Made by a program: the position numbers and the translations under genes. Below the pieces are notes generated by a model, which saw nothing but the letters and a program-made list of their open reading frames with translations, made no database searches and was not told the DNA's origin. Of a stretch of 64,000 nucleotides of DNA, positions 54,517 through 62,799 are shown piece after piece. Source of the stretch: Arthrobacter sp. StoSoilB20. Lineage in GTDB: Bacteria; Actinomycetota; Actinomycetes; Actinomycetales; Micrococcaceae. Each line of letters starts with the position of its first letter. Within the stretch, counting starts at the first letter, position 1. The stretch spans positions 2,232,001-2,296,000 of the forward strand of contig NZ_AP024651.1 in NCBI RefSeq assembly GCF_019977295.1, read 5' to 3'.

Positions 54517-54741
54517 ACCGGCGCCTCCGTGCTTGGGCTGCCTAGTGCCTGGACTACCTAGGAATATGGCACTGTAGCCAGCAGGGATGCCAAGCCGCGA
54601 GAGCTGGTCATCATTCCGCCCTAGTCTGCGCCACCGGCACCCCCGCCACTGAGGCCAGAGCGATCGACCGAAGTGACGCCGATCACAAGAATCTCTTCAG
54701 CAATTGGTGCTGCAGTCCCGAGAAAACCGAAGGAGCTAGCG

Positions 54742-55716
54742 ATGACTGAGACCGAGGAAACCCTGGGCACGCCCACATTGCAGGAACTTCTACTTGATTC
54801 GCCTAAGAATTGGGGGAAGTGGGGACCGGAGGATGAAGTCGGCTCCTTGAATTACCTTACAGTCGAAGAAGCTCAGCGCGGTGCGGCGGAAATCCGTACC
54901 GGGAAGAGTTTTACTCTGGCCATTCCAATTGGCAATCCAGAAGGCGATCCGATCTGGCCCGGCCGAAAGACCGCAGTGAGGACTAACGTCATGGACCGGG
55001 GAAATTTTCTCTGTGGGACAGGCCCTAGCTTCAATGGCGATCTTGAATACGCCGATGATGTGATCACCATGTATCTTCAAGGAACCAGTCAGTACGACGC
55101 GTTGGGGCATATGTGGTACGGCGAAAAAATTTACAATGGGTATGCCGCAGAGACAACCATCGGGAGCCTGAAGAAGGCCAGCATCTTCCCTATAGCAGAC
55201 CGCGGAATCGTGGGAAGGGGCATCCTCATCGACATGGCGCGCTTTCGGGGCAAAGCGGCCTTGGAAAGAGGCGAAACTTTCTCCCATGAGGACCTGGTGG
55301 CTGCTGCGTCAGCACAGGGTGTCACCATCCATAAGCGCGACATACTACTTATTCGCACAGGCTGGGTCGGCTCCTATTACAAAACGGAGGAAACGGAGTT
55401 CTACCGCGACTTCCTAGAACCTGGCCTGACCTACTCCCCGCAGCTAGTGGAGTGGTTCCGAGATATGGAAATACCCAACCTAGTGACTGATACCATCGGC
55501 AACGAGGTCACCCGCGACCCGGTCAGCGGAGTTGACCTTCCACTGCACAACGCGCTCATGCGTAACCTGGGCATCGCATTTACGGAAATCATCGCCTTGG
55601 ATAAACTTGCCGACGACTGCTTCTCTGACGGGCAATGGACTTTCCTCTACACTGCCGCTCCTATGAAGATTGTTGGCGGCTCGGGCGCGCCGGTCAACCC
55701 AGTCGTTATTAAGTAG
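54742..55716 (+). CDS. Cyclase-family hydrolase (kynurenine formamidase/isatin hydrolase superfamily)
   Basis: Start ATG 54742 has AAGGAGCTAGCG upstream. The 324-residue protein has the metal site in the form YLQGTSQYDALGHMWYG, where the first His of the usual HxGTHxDxxxH is Gln and the second is Ser-Gln, a known variant of the larger cyclase subgroup (as in QG..QWDALAH). Other conserved blocks: NWGKWGPEDEVGSLN, HKRDILLIRTGWVG and NLVTDTIGNE. Such enzymes hydrolyse cyclic amides or formamides with a metal ion. It stands alone before the core-like region. Confidence 0.85.
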   Translation: MTETEETLGTPTLQELLLDSPKNWGKWGPEDEVGSLNYLTVEEAQRGAAEIRTGKSFTLAIPIGNPEGDPIWPGRKTAVRTNVMDRGNFLCGTGPSFNGDLEYADDVITMYLQGTSQYDALGHMWYGEKIYNGYAAETTIGSLKKASIFPIADRGIVGRGILIDMARFRGKAALERGETFSHEDLVAAASAQGVTIHKRDILLIRTGWVGSYYKTEETEFYRDFLEPGLTYSPQLVEWFRDMEIPNLVTDTIGNEVTRDPVSGVDLPLHNALMRNLGIAFTEIIALDKLADDCFSDGQWTFLYTAAPMKIVGGSGAPVNPVVIK

Positions 55717-56056
55717 CCCGTCTACCAGCGTTGTGGCCGCGCTCGAATGGGCCCGACGCAGAGCCAGAGACTGAGTCTGCGTAATCCACTAGCGCCGATA
55801 ATGGACGTTCTGTCGTCGAGCCTGCCGGGAGATCTTGTCATGATGCCCGGTGTCGTCTCCGCCATGTAAGTGATGAAGGAGGTGCAACCATTGTGTTGGA
55901 TATTCGTCGTTCTGGTGGGCGGAGGGTGGTCGTATTTGGGCTGTTCGACCGGCCGCTGGGAAGTCGTGCCTTGGAGGTTGTGGCCCCATCTTGGCCGGGG
56001 GTTTCACAAGGACACAGAGGTGCCATCCAGCCATTAGTCTGCAGAGGCGGCAGCGT
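55717..56056. other. Intergenic stretch without a supported gene
   Basis: A frame starting at GTG 55893 has a strong AGGAGGTGCAACC site upstream, but its translation (MLDIRRSGGRRVVVFGLFDR...) runs into the repeat copy 3 and looks non-coding after about 30 codons. It may be the start of a decayed gene. Confidence 0.4.
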
Positions 56057-56084
56057 CGTTTTCCTAGCGCAGGCTAGGAAAACG
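56057..56084. repeat. Perfect hairpin before repeat copy 3
   Basis: CGTTTTCCTAGC-GCAG-GCTAGGAAAACG, a 12-base stem with a 4-base loop. It could be a bidirectional terminator or an IS end. Confidence 0.6.
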
Positions 56085-56133
56085 CAGGGACGCGTCAAGT
56101 CCTCGTTTTTCGCTGTTCGATCGAGGCAAAAGG

Positions 56134-56330
56134 AAGTGTGGACACTGTCCACACTTTCCAACCCGAACCGGCCCGTACAGCCAACGGACTGCCCCAGATT
56201 CCGCATGTTTCCGCCGCACCACAGTGATTCCAACCCTTGGAATCACGTTCGAGTCCCACCTCGGGCCGGGCAACCCCTCCTCAAGGGGTTGCTTTGAGGG
56301 TTGGACATTGCGGGTGGCCAGGTCCTGCGA
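56134..56330 (+). repeat. Interspersed ~200-base repeat, copy 3
   Basis: It starts with the palindrome in its longest form (11-base arms, AAGTGTGGACA and its complement around one C, 56134-56156). It shares with copy 1 the blocks GGACTGCCCC, GATTCCGCATGTTTCCGC and TTCGAGTCCCACCTCGGGC. The terminator stem is CAACCCCT-CCTCA-AGGGGTTG (56271-56291). The following GGTGGCCAGGTCCTGCG is a weaker match to the copy 1 and 2 ends. Confidence 0.75.
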
Positions 56331-56463
56331 AATCACCCCAAGACCACAAAAACTGATCCCAGGACCGCAAAGTAAACCTCGAGCCCTTCATCACCGGAGC
56401 GACCCCTCGGAAGATCTGGTGGATAAGGGTTTCGGTAACCAGCGCTCACTAGGCCGTATCCGG

Positions 56464-57873
56464 TCAGTTGAACGTGAGTCCAAGCAACGCGTTTTCGGTG
56501 ACTTCGGGAAGTCCAGGGTGAATCCAGTATTGATTTGCAGCGAACTGTCGCACGTCGAGGTCGAACGCCAGGACGGTGATCATTTGCTGGATCAGGGTTG
56601 ATGCTTGCGGGCCCATGTAGTGGGCCCCGAGGAGTTTGCCGGTGTCCTGATCTGCGATGAGTTTGCAGATGCCGGTGGTGTCTTCCATGGCCCAGCCGAA
56701 GGCGACGTCCCCGTAGTCCTGGATTTTGACAGCGACGTTGTGGCCTTCTTTGCGGGCTTGGGCCTCGGTCATCCCCACGGTGGCAATCTGCGGGTGGGTG
56801 AACACGGCGGCTGGGACATGGTCGTGCGGCATCTTCTGCAGCTTTTCCGGGTTCAACAGGTTGTGCCGGACGGCCCGCATCTCGGCGTTGGCGACGTGTT
56901 TGAGCATGTAGGGCGAGGAAACATCGCCAAGGGCCCAAACACCTACAGCGGAGGTTGAGCGGCCATAGTCATCGACCCGGACCCGACCGGCACCGATCGT
57001 TTCGATCCCGCCGGAGGGCAGGTCCAACAGGTCTCCGTTGGGGATGCGCCCGGCGGCAACCAGCAGTACCTCCCCGGTGGCGGTGGAGCCGTCGTCGAGC
57101 CTGACGCTGATGCCCTCATCCGTTTGATCGGCACCGATAGTGGTCCGGCCGAACCGGATGTCGAAGCGTTCGGCAGCCAGGGCGTTAAAGCGATCATGGA
57201 GGTCTTCGTCGAGGTTCCCAAGGAGCGTCGAGCGGGCGATGATCGTAACGTCCGTTCCGAGGGCATCGAAGACATGGGCGAACTCCATGGCGATGTAACC
57301 GCCGCCGATGATCACCAGGGATTTGGGCAGCCGCGGCATCCGCATGATGTCCTCGTTGGTGTGGTACCTCACGCCGGAGGCGGCGATGGCCTCCGGGATG
57401 AAGGGCCGGGAGCCGGCGGCGACGACGATCTGGTCACCGGAGATGGTTCTCTGGTGGGCACCTTGCCCGGTGCGCAAGGTGCGTTCTCCGACAAAAACGG
57501 CGTGTTGATCGTAGACGTCAATGTTCGGGGTGTTTGGTCCGCGCCGATATTCTTCACCGGCAGTTGCGATGGGGTCGACGCGGTTCTCAAAGATGCGGGA
57601 CACCATGCCCGGCCAGTCGACGGAGTTGACTTCGGCGTCCAGGCCCAGTCTTCCAGCCTCGGCGGTCTGCAGCGCGACGTCGGCGGTGTGTACGTACATT
57701 TTGGTCGGGATGCAGCCTGCGTTCAGGCAGGTCCCTCCGAACGAGGCTTTCTCGATGATCGCGATCGATTGGTCCTCGAACCCAGGCCCGGGAATGGAGT
57801 TCCCGGATCCTGTGCCGATGATGATCAAGTCGTAGTGCCGGTCCACGGCAGTCTTGCTGGCAGGGCTGTTCAC
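56464..57873 (-). CDS. mtr: Mycothione reductase
   Basis: This 469-residue flavoprotein disulfide reductase has an N-terminal FAD motif (DLIIIGTGSGNSIPG, the non-GxGxxG variant characteristic of mycothione reductase), the redox pair in GGTCLNAGCIPTK, an NADPH motif (VIIGGGYIAMEFAHVF) and the C-terminal His-Glu region (WIHPGLPEVTENAL). It reduces mycothiol disulfide with NADPH and so keeps the actinobacterial thiol buffer reduced. ATG at 57873. It transcribes leftwards; USP lies 215 bases upstream. Together with the MDMPI enzyme it confirms mycothiol use. Confidence 0.92.
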   Translation of the reverse strand: MNSPASKTAVDRHYDLIIIGTGSGNSIPGPGFEDQSIAIIEKASFGGTCLNAGCIPTKMYVHTADVALQTAEAGRLGLDAEVNSVDWPGMVSRIFENRVDPIATAGEEYRRGPNTPNIDVYDQHAVFVGERTLRTGQGAHQRTISGDQIVVAAGSRPFIPEAIAASGVRYHTNEDIMRMPRLPKSLVIIGGGYIAMEFAHVFDALGTDVTIIARSTLLGNLDEDLHDRFNALAAERFDIRFGRTTIGADQTDEGISVRLDDGSTATGEVLLVAAGRIPNGDLLDLPSGGIETIGAGRVRVDDYGRSTSAVGVWALGDVSSPYMLKHVANAEMRAVRHNLLNPEKLQKMPHDHVPAAVFTHPQIATVGMTEAQARKEGHNVAVKIQDYGDVAFGWAMEDTTGICKLIADQDTGKLLGAHYMGPQASTLIQQMITVLAFDLDVRQFAANQYWIHPGLPEVTENALLGLTFN

Positions 57874-58088
57874 GGGGCTGTCCTCATTCCGGGGTCACCC
57901 TAACCCTACTGAACGTGGGCAGCTTGGCTCAGCACGGGACCTGCCGGCGGCGCAGGAGGGCCGTTCGTCGCTTGCATCGCCCACGCGCATTGCCCGGTGC
58001 TTGTAGTGCGTACCCCCGAAACGGAAGCATGAAATGAATAGGCCGAGCCCTGTCCGCATCAGTGGTGCCAGCCACGTCAGCGAAGACC

Positions 58089-58952
58089 TCAGTGGGAGTG
58101 CTTGACCGGGCTGATTCGCGCCACAATCGTGGGACACGGCAATTTGGTGAGAACCGCGTGCGCTGTCGAGCCCAGCAAGAGTCGCTTAAAACTTCCCCGT
58201 CCACGGCTGCCGACCACCAGCAATTGTGCAGTGGCTCCGGCCGCGAGCAATGCTTCGGCGGCCCGTGTGTGGGTGTCGAGGACCTGGTGCACCACCAAAT
58301 CCGGATACTTGCCTGTCAAGCCGGCGACGGTCTCGGCCAAGACTACGCGCTCTTCTTCTGTGATGACCTCGAAGTAGTTGGTGCGGGGAACACCGCGGGT
58401 AACCCATGGTTCGGGCGTGAGGAAAGCATGGAGAACAGTCAGCTCCTGGCCTTGGCGGTCGGCCTCTTCCGCGGCAAATGCGACAGCTTGGGTGGACTCC
58501 TCAGAACCATCCACGCCCACCACAATCCCTTTGCGGTTTGTCATGTCGTGCTCACCGATAACAGCTACGGGGCAACGTGCAATGGCAGCAACCTGTAATG
58601 CGCGATCGGTCAGGGAACCGCCGGCCCAACCATGGCCGGAACCTATGACCACCATTGCGGCCTTCTTGGACCTCTTGCGCAAAGCGTAGCCGGCTCCGCC
58701 TGAGACGAGGTCAGTGGTGATTTTGACGGTGGGTTCCATCTTGGCGGCCCGGTCCTTTGCCGCAGCAAGAAAGTTGACGCCGGATTCCCGGATCCACTCG
58801 TTGTACCCTACGGCGTCGTACACCCACCGATCGTCCACTGCATGGACAAGCAGGACCGGAACTTTCAAGGTGGCTGCTCGATGCATGGCCCACCCCATGG
58901 CAGCCTCGCTGCTGGGGGAATCGTTGACGCCGACGACAATTGCTTCATTCAT
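58089..58952 (-). CDS. Universal stress protein, two-domain
   Basis: The 287-residue protein consists of two Usp domains (1-140 and 145-285). The ATP-binding motif GSGHGWAGG.LTDRAL is in the first and GSRGRGSFKRLLLGS in the second. Similar two-domain proteins belong to the DosR dormancy regulon of mycobacteria. A DosR-box-like site (59039-59052) lies about 87 bases upstream of its ATG, consistent with control by the adjacent DevR-like regulator. Confidence 0.92.
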   Translation of the reverse strand: MNEAIVVGVNDSPSSEAAMGWAMHRAATLKVPVLLVHAVDDRWVYDAVGYNEWIRESGVNFLAAAKDRAAKMEPTVKITTDLVSGGAGYALRKRSKKAAMVVIGSGHGWAGGSLTDRALQVAAIARCPVAVIGEHDMTNRKGIVVGVDGSEESTQAVAFAAEEADRQGQELTVLHAFLTPEPWVTRGVPRTNYFEVITEEERVVLAETVAGLTGKYPDLVVHQVLDTHTRAAEALLAAGATAQLLVVGSRGRGSFKRLLLGSTAHAVLTKLPCPTIVARISPVKHSH

Positions 58953-59038
58953 GGCTGGGCCCGTTCTTCGTTCATGGGTTCCCCGGACGCCGGCCGGGCC
59001 TTGTTGCCAGTTTGTACCGGTTGCATCGGGGAGGGTTA

Positions 59039-59052
59039 GGGTCGAAAGTCCT
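59039..59052 (-). promoter_or_regulatory. DosR-box-like site near the stress-protein gene
   Basis: Read leftwards, AGGACTTTCGACCC matches the mycobacterial DosR consensus GGGACTTTNGNCCC in all but the first base. It lies 87 bases upstream of the leftward Usp gene. Confidence 0.65.
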
Positions 59053-59127
59053 TATTTCGGTTATGGCCCACCTTGTCCCTGATCTTGGTGTCCTGCCCAT
59101 GGACCGTCACGAAAGAACGTTCCCGGC

Positions 59128-59141
59128 CGGCCTGAAGTCCC
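59128..59141 (+). promoter_or_regulatory. DosR-box-like site near the response-regulator gene
   Basis: CGGCCTGAAGTCCC is the reverse of GGGACTTCAGGCCG, 12 of 14 matches to the DosR consensus. It lies 115 bases before the response regulator start, so autoregulation is possible. Confidence 0.55.
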
Positions 59142-59256
59142 GTCAGCGGCAGGGTCCTTGGGCCCTTGTGGGCAGGGCCGGCAGTCAGCAAGAATTTGGC
59201 AGGGCCCCAGTGTGAGCTCTCGACATCGCGGCTCTCAGCCGCCGGACAGGAGAATC

Positions 59257-59964
59257 ATGGATCGCCCAGAAACAGCTGGTCCAGCCATCGGCATTTCCCC
59301 CCGAGAGCCAATCCGGGTTTTCATCCTCGACGACCACGAGTTGGTTCGCCGAGGCCTGCAGGAACTTTTGGAAGGCGAAGGTTTCGTGGTTGTGGGCATG
59401 TCCGGTTCCGCGGAAGAAGCAACTCGCCGGATTCCCGCACTGCGGCCCGATGTCGCTGTTCTGGACGCACGGTTGCCCGATGGCACTGGAATCGAGGTCT
59501 GCCGGGACGTTCGCGCCGTCGACCCTGACGTGAACTGCCTGATATTGACAAGTTACGACGACGAACAGGCTCTCCGCGCTGCTGTTCTCGCCGGAGCCGC
59601 AGGCTACATCCTGAAGGAAATCGGGGGCACTGACCTCCTGGGAGCCCTAAGAAAAGCCGCCGGCGGGGAGTCGTTGTTCGACGAAGCCGTCAGGATGGGA
59701 ATTATTCAGGGCCTCACGGCGAAGAGGGAGGATCCCAGGACGGCATCCCTCACGCACCAAGAGCGCCGGGTCCTTGAATACGTTGGCCAAGGTATGACCA
59801 ACCGACAAATCGGTGAGGAAATGCTTCTGGCAGAAAAAACGGTCAAGAACTACGTCTCATCCCTGCTGGCAAAACTCGGATTTGAGCGGCGAACCCAGGC
59901 GGCGGTGTTCATGGCACAAGCACCTGACCGGGACGCAGGTTCCCACCGTCGAACGATCAGTTGA
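59257..59964 (+). CDS. NarL/DevR-type response regulator
   Basis: Start ATG 59257 with ACAGGAGAATC upstream gives 235 residues. The receiver domain has acidic DD at 25-26 and phosphoacceptor Asp70 (VAVLDARLPDG); the LuxR helix-turn-helix (LTHQERRVLEYVGQGMTNRQ, AEKTVKNYVSSLLAKLG) is C-terminal. The N-terminus before the receiver domain is about 15 residues longer than in DevR. It lies convergent with, and overlaps by 8 bases, the histidine kinase gene at 59957, an obvious partner. Confidence 0.92.
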   Translation: MDRPETAGPAIGISPREPIRVFILDDHELVRRGLQELLEGEGFVVVGMSGSAEEATRRIPALRPDVAVLDARLPDGTGIEVCRDVRAVDPDVNCLILTSYDDEQALRAAVLAGAAGYILKEIGGTDLLGALRKAAGGESLFDEAVRMGIIQGLTAKREDPRTASLTHQERRVLEYVGQGMTNRQIGEEMLLAEKTVKNYVSSLLAKLGFERRTQAAVFMAQAPDRDAGSHRRTIS

Positions 59965-61666
59965 GCGGGACACTCCATCTCATGGTTGTACCGTTGAAAG
60001 GCGTGCTGGTGATGGTACTGGTGCCGTTCATCTCCCTCGCACGCCGGGCTATGTTGGCCAGGCCGTTTCCCGCGGCTGGCTCCACAAACCCGCATCCGTC
60101 ATCCACGACTTCCAAGCTCAGCCGTCCCTCGGCCACGGATACGAAAACGTTGATGGAATGCGCTCCTGAGTGGCGAACCGAATTACTGAGGCTTTCAGAC
60201 AGGACAGCCAGCAGGTGTTTGATGATGGCATCGTCCTCTACCGAGTCAACGGGGCCAGCCAGCGTCAGACTCGGCGCGTAGGACAGGGATTGGCCAGCAG
60301 TCTGGATGGACTGGAGGATACGGCCGCTCAACGGCTCCCGCTCACGGCTACTGTCCTGCAGTGAATAGATGGTGTTGCGGAGGTCGCGGATGCTTGTGTC
60401 CAGCTCTTGGGTCACAGAGTCAATCCTGCTCAAGGCAGACTCGCCGGTGGTGAAACGCCGTAGGCTTTGGAGGCTCAGTCCAGCTGCGAACAGACGTTGT
60501 ATGACCAGGTCGTGGAGATCCCGTGCGATCCTGTCCCTGTCGGAGAACACCACGACTTGCTCCCGTAGCCGGTGAATCCGCTCCAGGGCCAGCGCGAGCG
60601 CAACGTGCGAACCGAAGACGGCCCCCATCTCAACATCGGTCTTTGAAAAATTTCCAATACCGGGATCGCGGGCAAGCACCAAGAGACCGTGGTGGGCTCC
60701 TTGGGCACTGAGGTCGATGATCAAAAGCTTGGCTGCGGCTCCTTCGCGCGCTATGCCGAGGAGATCCCGGGAGTCATCAAGGCATACTGGCTTTCCGGTG
60801 CTTGCGACTGCCTGGACTACAGGGTGGTCCATATCCAGGGACACGCCAGCGAAATCAAGGCTGTGGGCTCCGGCCGTGCCAGCGACTACGTAGGGCGCAT
60901 TTGGCGAGGGGACAAGGATCAGGGCCAGATGGCTACCTGACTCCCGGAGGGCCCTCGCCGCGATCAGGTCCAGAGCAGAGTTCTCAGCCTGCCCCGTTTG
61001 GTCGCCACCCAGCATCCTCCCTGTAACGTCCATGCAGGCCTCAAGCCAGGACGCCCGACGCCTGGCGTCTTCATACAGCCGGGCGTTCTCGATTGCCACC
61101 CCGGCCGCGGCAGCCAGCGCTACAGCCAAGTCCTCGTCTTCCGGAGTGAAGTCCCCGCCGCCTTCCTTTTCGGTCAGGTAGAGGTTGCCGAACACCACGT
61201 CCCTTACCCGCACGGGAACTCCGAGGAACGACTTCATGGGCGGGTGGTGCGGAGGGAATCCATAGGCTCGCGGATGGTGGCCGAGGTCGTGGAGCCGCAG
61301 GGGTGCCGGCTCGGTGATGAGCAGGCCGAGGACGCCGTGTCCAGTAGGAAGCGGGCCGATGCGTTGGGCGAGGTTTTCGTCTATGCCCACAGTGATGAAA
61401 TGGCTGAGGGCGTTGTCTTCGCCCAGGACCCCCAGGGCGCCATAGCGGGCCTGAAGCAGTTGGCACGCGGAACTCACTACGCGGTTGAGCACCGCTTCAA
61501 GACTCAGGTCCTCGGCTACGGCGACAACTGCTTCGAGTAGACCCCGGGTTCTTTCCTGTGCCTGCAAAAGTTCCCCGGCGCGGCCAACAAAGTCCTTCAG
61601 GAGGTCTTCAATCCGGATCCGCGGTACAACGTTGGGCTGCGGCTCAGGTGTTTCTGAGTCGTTCAC
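59957..61666 (-). CDS. GAF-domain sensor histidine kinase, DevS-like
   Basis: The 569-residue protein has two GAF domains (~45-200 and ~225-370), a HisKA_3 dimerisation segment DRDRIARDLHDLVIQRLFAA, and an HATPase end with ESLSNSVRHSGA and DDGCGF. This is the architecture of DevS/DosT, which sense O2, NO and CO through a haem in the first GAF. Whether the haem-binding His is present was not established. It phosphorylates the adjacent DevR-like regulator. ATG 61666. Confidence 0.9.
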   Translation of the reverse strand: MNDSETPEPQPNVVPRIRIEDLLKDFVGRAGELLQAQERTRGLLEAVVAVAEDLSLEAVLNRVVSSACQLLQARYGALGVLGEDNALSHFITVGIDENLAQRIGPLPTGHGVLGLLITEPAPLRLHDLGHHPRAYGFPPHHPPMKSFLGVPVRVRDVVFGNLYLTEKEGGGDFTPEDEDLAVALAAAAGVAIENARLYEDARRRASWLEACMDVTGRMLGGDQTGQAENSALDLIAARALRESGSHLALILVPSPNAPYVVAGTAGAHSLDFAGVSLDMDHPVVQAVASTGKPVCLDDSRDLLGIAREGAAAKLLIIDLSAQGAHHGLLVLARDPGIGNFSKTDVEMGAVFGSHVALALALERIHRLREQVVVFSDRDRIARDLHDLVIQRLFAAGLSLQSLRRFTTGESALSRIDSVTQELDTSIRDLRNTIYSLQDSSREREPLSGRILQSIQTAGQSLSYAPSLTLAGPVDSVEDDAIIKHLLAVLSESLSNSVRHSGAHSINVFVSVAEGRLSLEVVDDGCGFVEPAAGNGLANIARRAREMNGTSTITSTPFNGTTMRWSVPLN

Positions 61667-61819
61667 AAGTTCCTTTCGAAGAATGCTGGAAATCCTGTGA
61701 GGGTCCCAAGGGCTCCTTGCTGCCAGACTACTCCGGCGATTCTGAACGGGCTACGGCGCACGGGATGTGTAGGCCTTTGTGCCCTGTTGCCCCGGCGCCA
61801 CCGGACCTACGGTCTAACC

Positions 61820-62290
61820 ATGACGAACAAACTCACAGTTCCGGAAGCTGAGGTCCTGGACAACAAGCAGTGTTGGGAACTGCTGCGCAGTGTCTCCGTG
61901 GGCCGCCTCGCAGTCTGGGCGCAGGACCATCCGGACATTTTTCCCATCAATTACAAAGCAGATCACGGGACGCTGGTCTTCCGCACGGGCGAGGGGAGCA
62001 AGCTCCACGCTGCCCTCAGCGATACACCGGTAGCGTTGGAAGCGGATGGCGTAGACCAAAATTCGGGCGTCGCGTGGAGCGTGGTGGTCAAGGGATCAGC
62101 AGAGAGCATCAAGCTGACAGAGGATGTAATGGACACCGTTGGCCTGCTGCTATTCCCTTGGCAGGCCGGGCGGAAGGATCACTTCGTCCGTGTTGTTCCT
62201 ACTTCCTTGTCCGGCCGCCGCTTCAAGGTGACGCCACCGCTGACGTGGTGGAGTCCGCTCGACGACGCCACCCGGGCGGGTGTGGAATGA
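61820..62290 (+). CDS. Pyridoxamine 5'-phosphate oxidase family protein (first of two)
   Basis: This 156-residue protein has the PPOX split-barrel pattern CWELLRSVSVGRLAVWAQDHPDIFPINY and HAALSDTPVALEADG, as in F420/FMN-binding DosR-regulon proteins such as Rv3131/Rv2004-type neighbours. It overlaps the second copy by four bases (ATGA). A weak DosR-like site GGGTCCCAAGGGCTCC lies at 61701-61716. Flavin-dependent reductase or oxidase activity is likely; the substrate is unknown. Confidence 0.8.
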   Translation: MTNKLTVPEAEVLDNKQCWELLRSVSVGRLAVWAQDHPDIFPINYKADHGTLVFRTGEGSKLHAALSDTPVALEADGVDQNSGVAWSVVVKGSAESIKLTEDVMDTVGLLLFPWQAGRKDHFVRVVPTSLSGRRFKVTPPLTWWSPLDDATRAGVE

Positions 62291-62751
62291 CAACCAAGCC
62301 GGGTGCCGCCGTCGAACGCCTCGCTCCGGATGAATGCTGGGACCTGCTGGCACAGACCAACGTTGGCCGCCTGGCCGTCCTGGTGGACGGCCATCCTGAC
62401 ATCTTTCCGGTGAACTATGTGCTGGACGGTGACAGCATTGTGTTCCGAACCGGGGCAGGTACAAAGTTTTGGAGCACATTGACCACGCCTTGCGCTCTGG
62501 AAAGCGACGGCTACTGGCCCCTGAGCGGAAAGGCGTGGAGCGTCGTTGTCCGAGGGCAGACGCACCTGGTACTGGACCGGCAGGAAAGAGCCGACGTCGA
62601 TGCCCTGGGTTTGGATCCCTGGCAACCAGGCAGCAAGGACTGCTACTTGAGGTTGACGCCGGAGACAGTCACTGGGCGGCGGTTCGAGACTAAACGACCG
62701 GATCTCTGGGGGACCCCCTTGAACGACGCCCGCCTGGACGAATTCCACTAG
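62287..62751 (+). CDS. Pyridoxamine 5'-phosphate oxidase family protein (second of two)
   Basis: This 154-residue paralogue of the preceding gene has the same blocks: CWDLLAQTNVGRLAVLVDG, HPDIFPVNYVLDGDSIVFR and KAWSVVVRGQTHL. The two genes look like a tandem duplication with later divergence (about half of the residues shared). The start codon overlaps the upstream stop, so they are co-translated. The product may form a heterodimer with the first. Confidence 0.8.
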   Translation: MTTKPGAAVERLAPDECWDLLAQTNVGRLAVLVDGHPDIFPVNYVLDGDSIVFRTGAGTKFWSTLTTPCALESDGYWPLSGKAWSVVVRGQTHLVLDRQERADVDALGLDPWQPGSKDCYLRLTPETVTGRRFETKRPDLWGTPLNDARLDEFH

Positions 62752-62799
62752 CACCCGCCCGGTGTTTGAACCAGGCAAAGACAAGGACGGACTAACACA

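Noticed and set aside
55893..56297. 134-residue frame with strong AGGAGG site
   Set aside because: It reads through the hairpin and repeat copy 3, so most of it cannot be a conserved protein; only a possible remnant is noted.
61701..61716. Third DosR-like site GGGTCCCAAGGGCTCC
   Set aside because: Only about 10 of 14 positions match, close to chance for this GC content.
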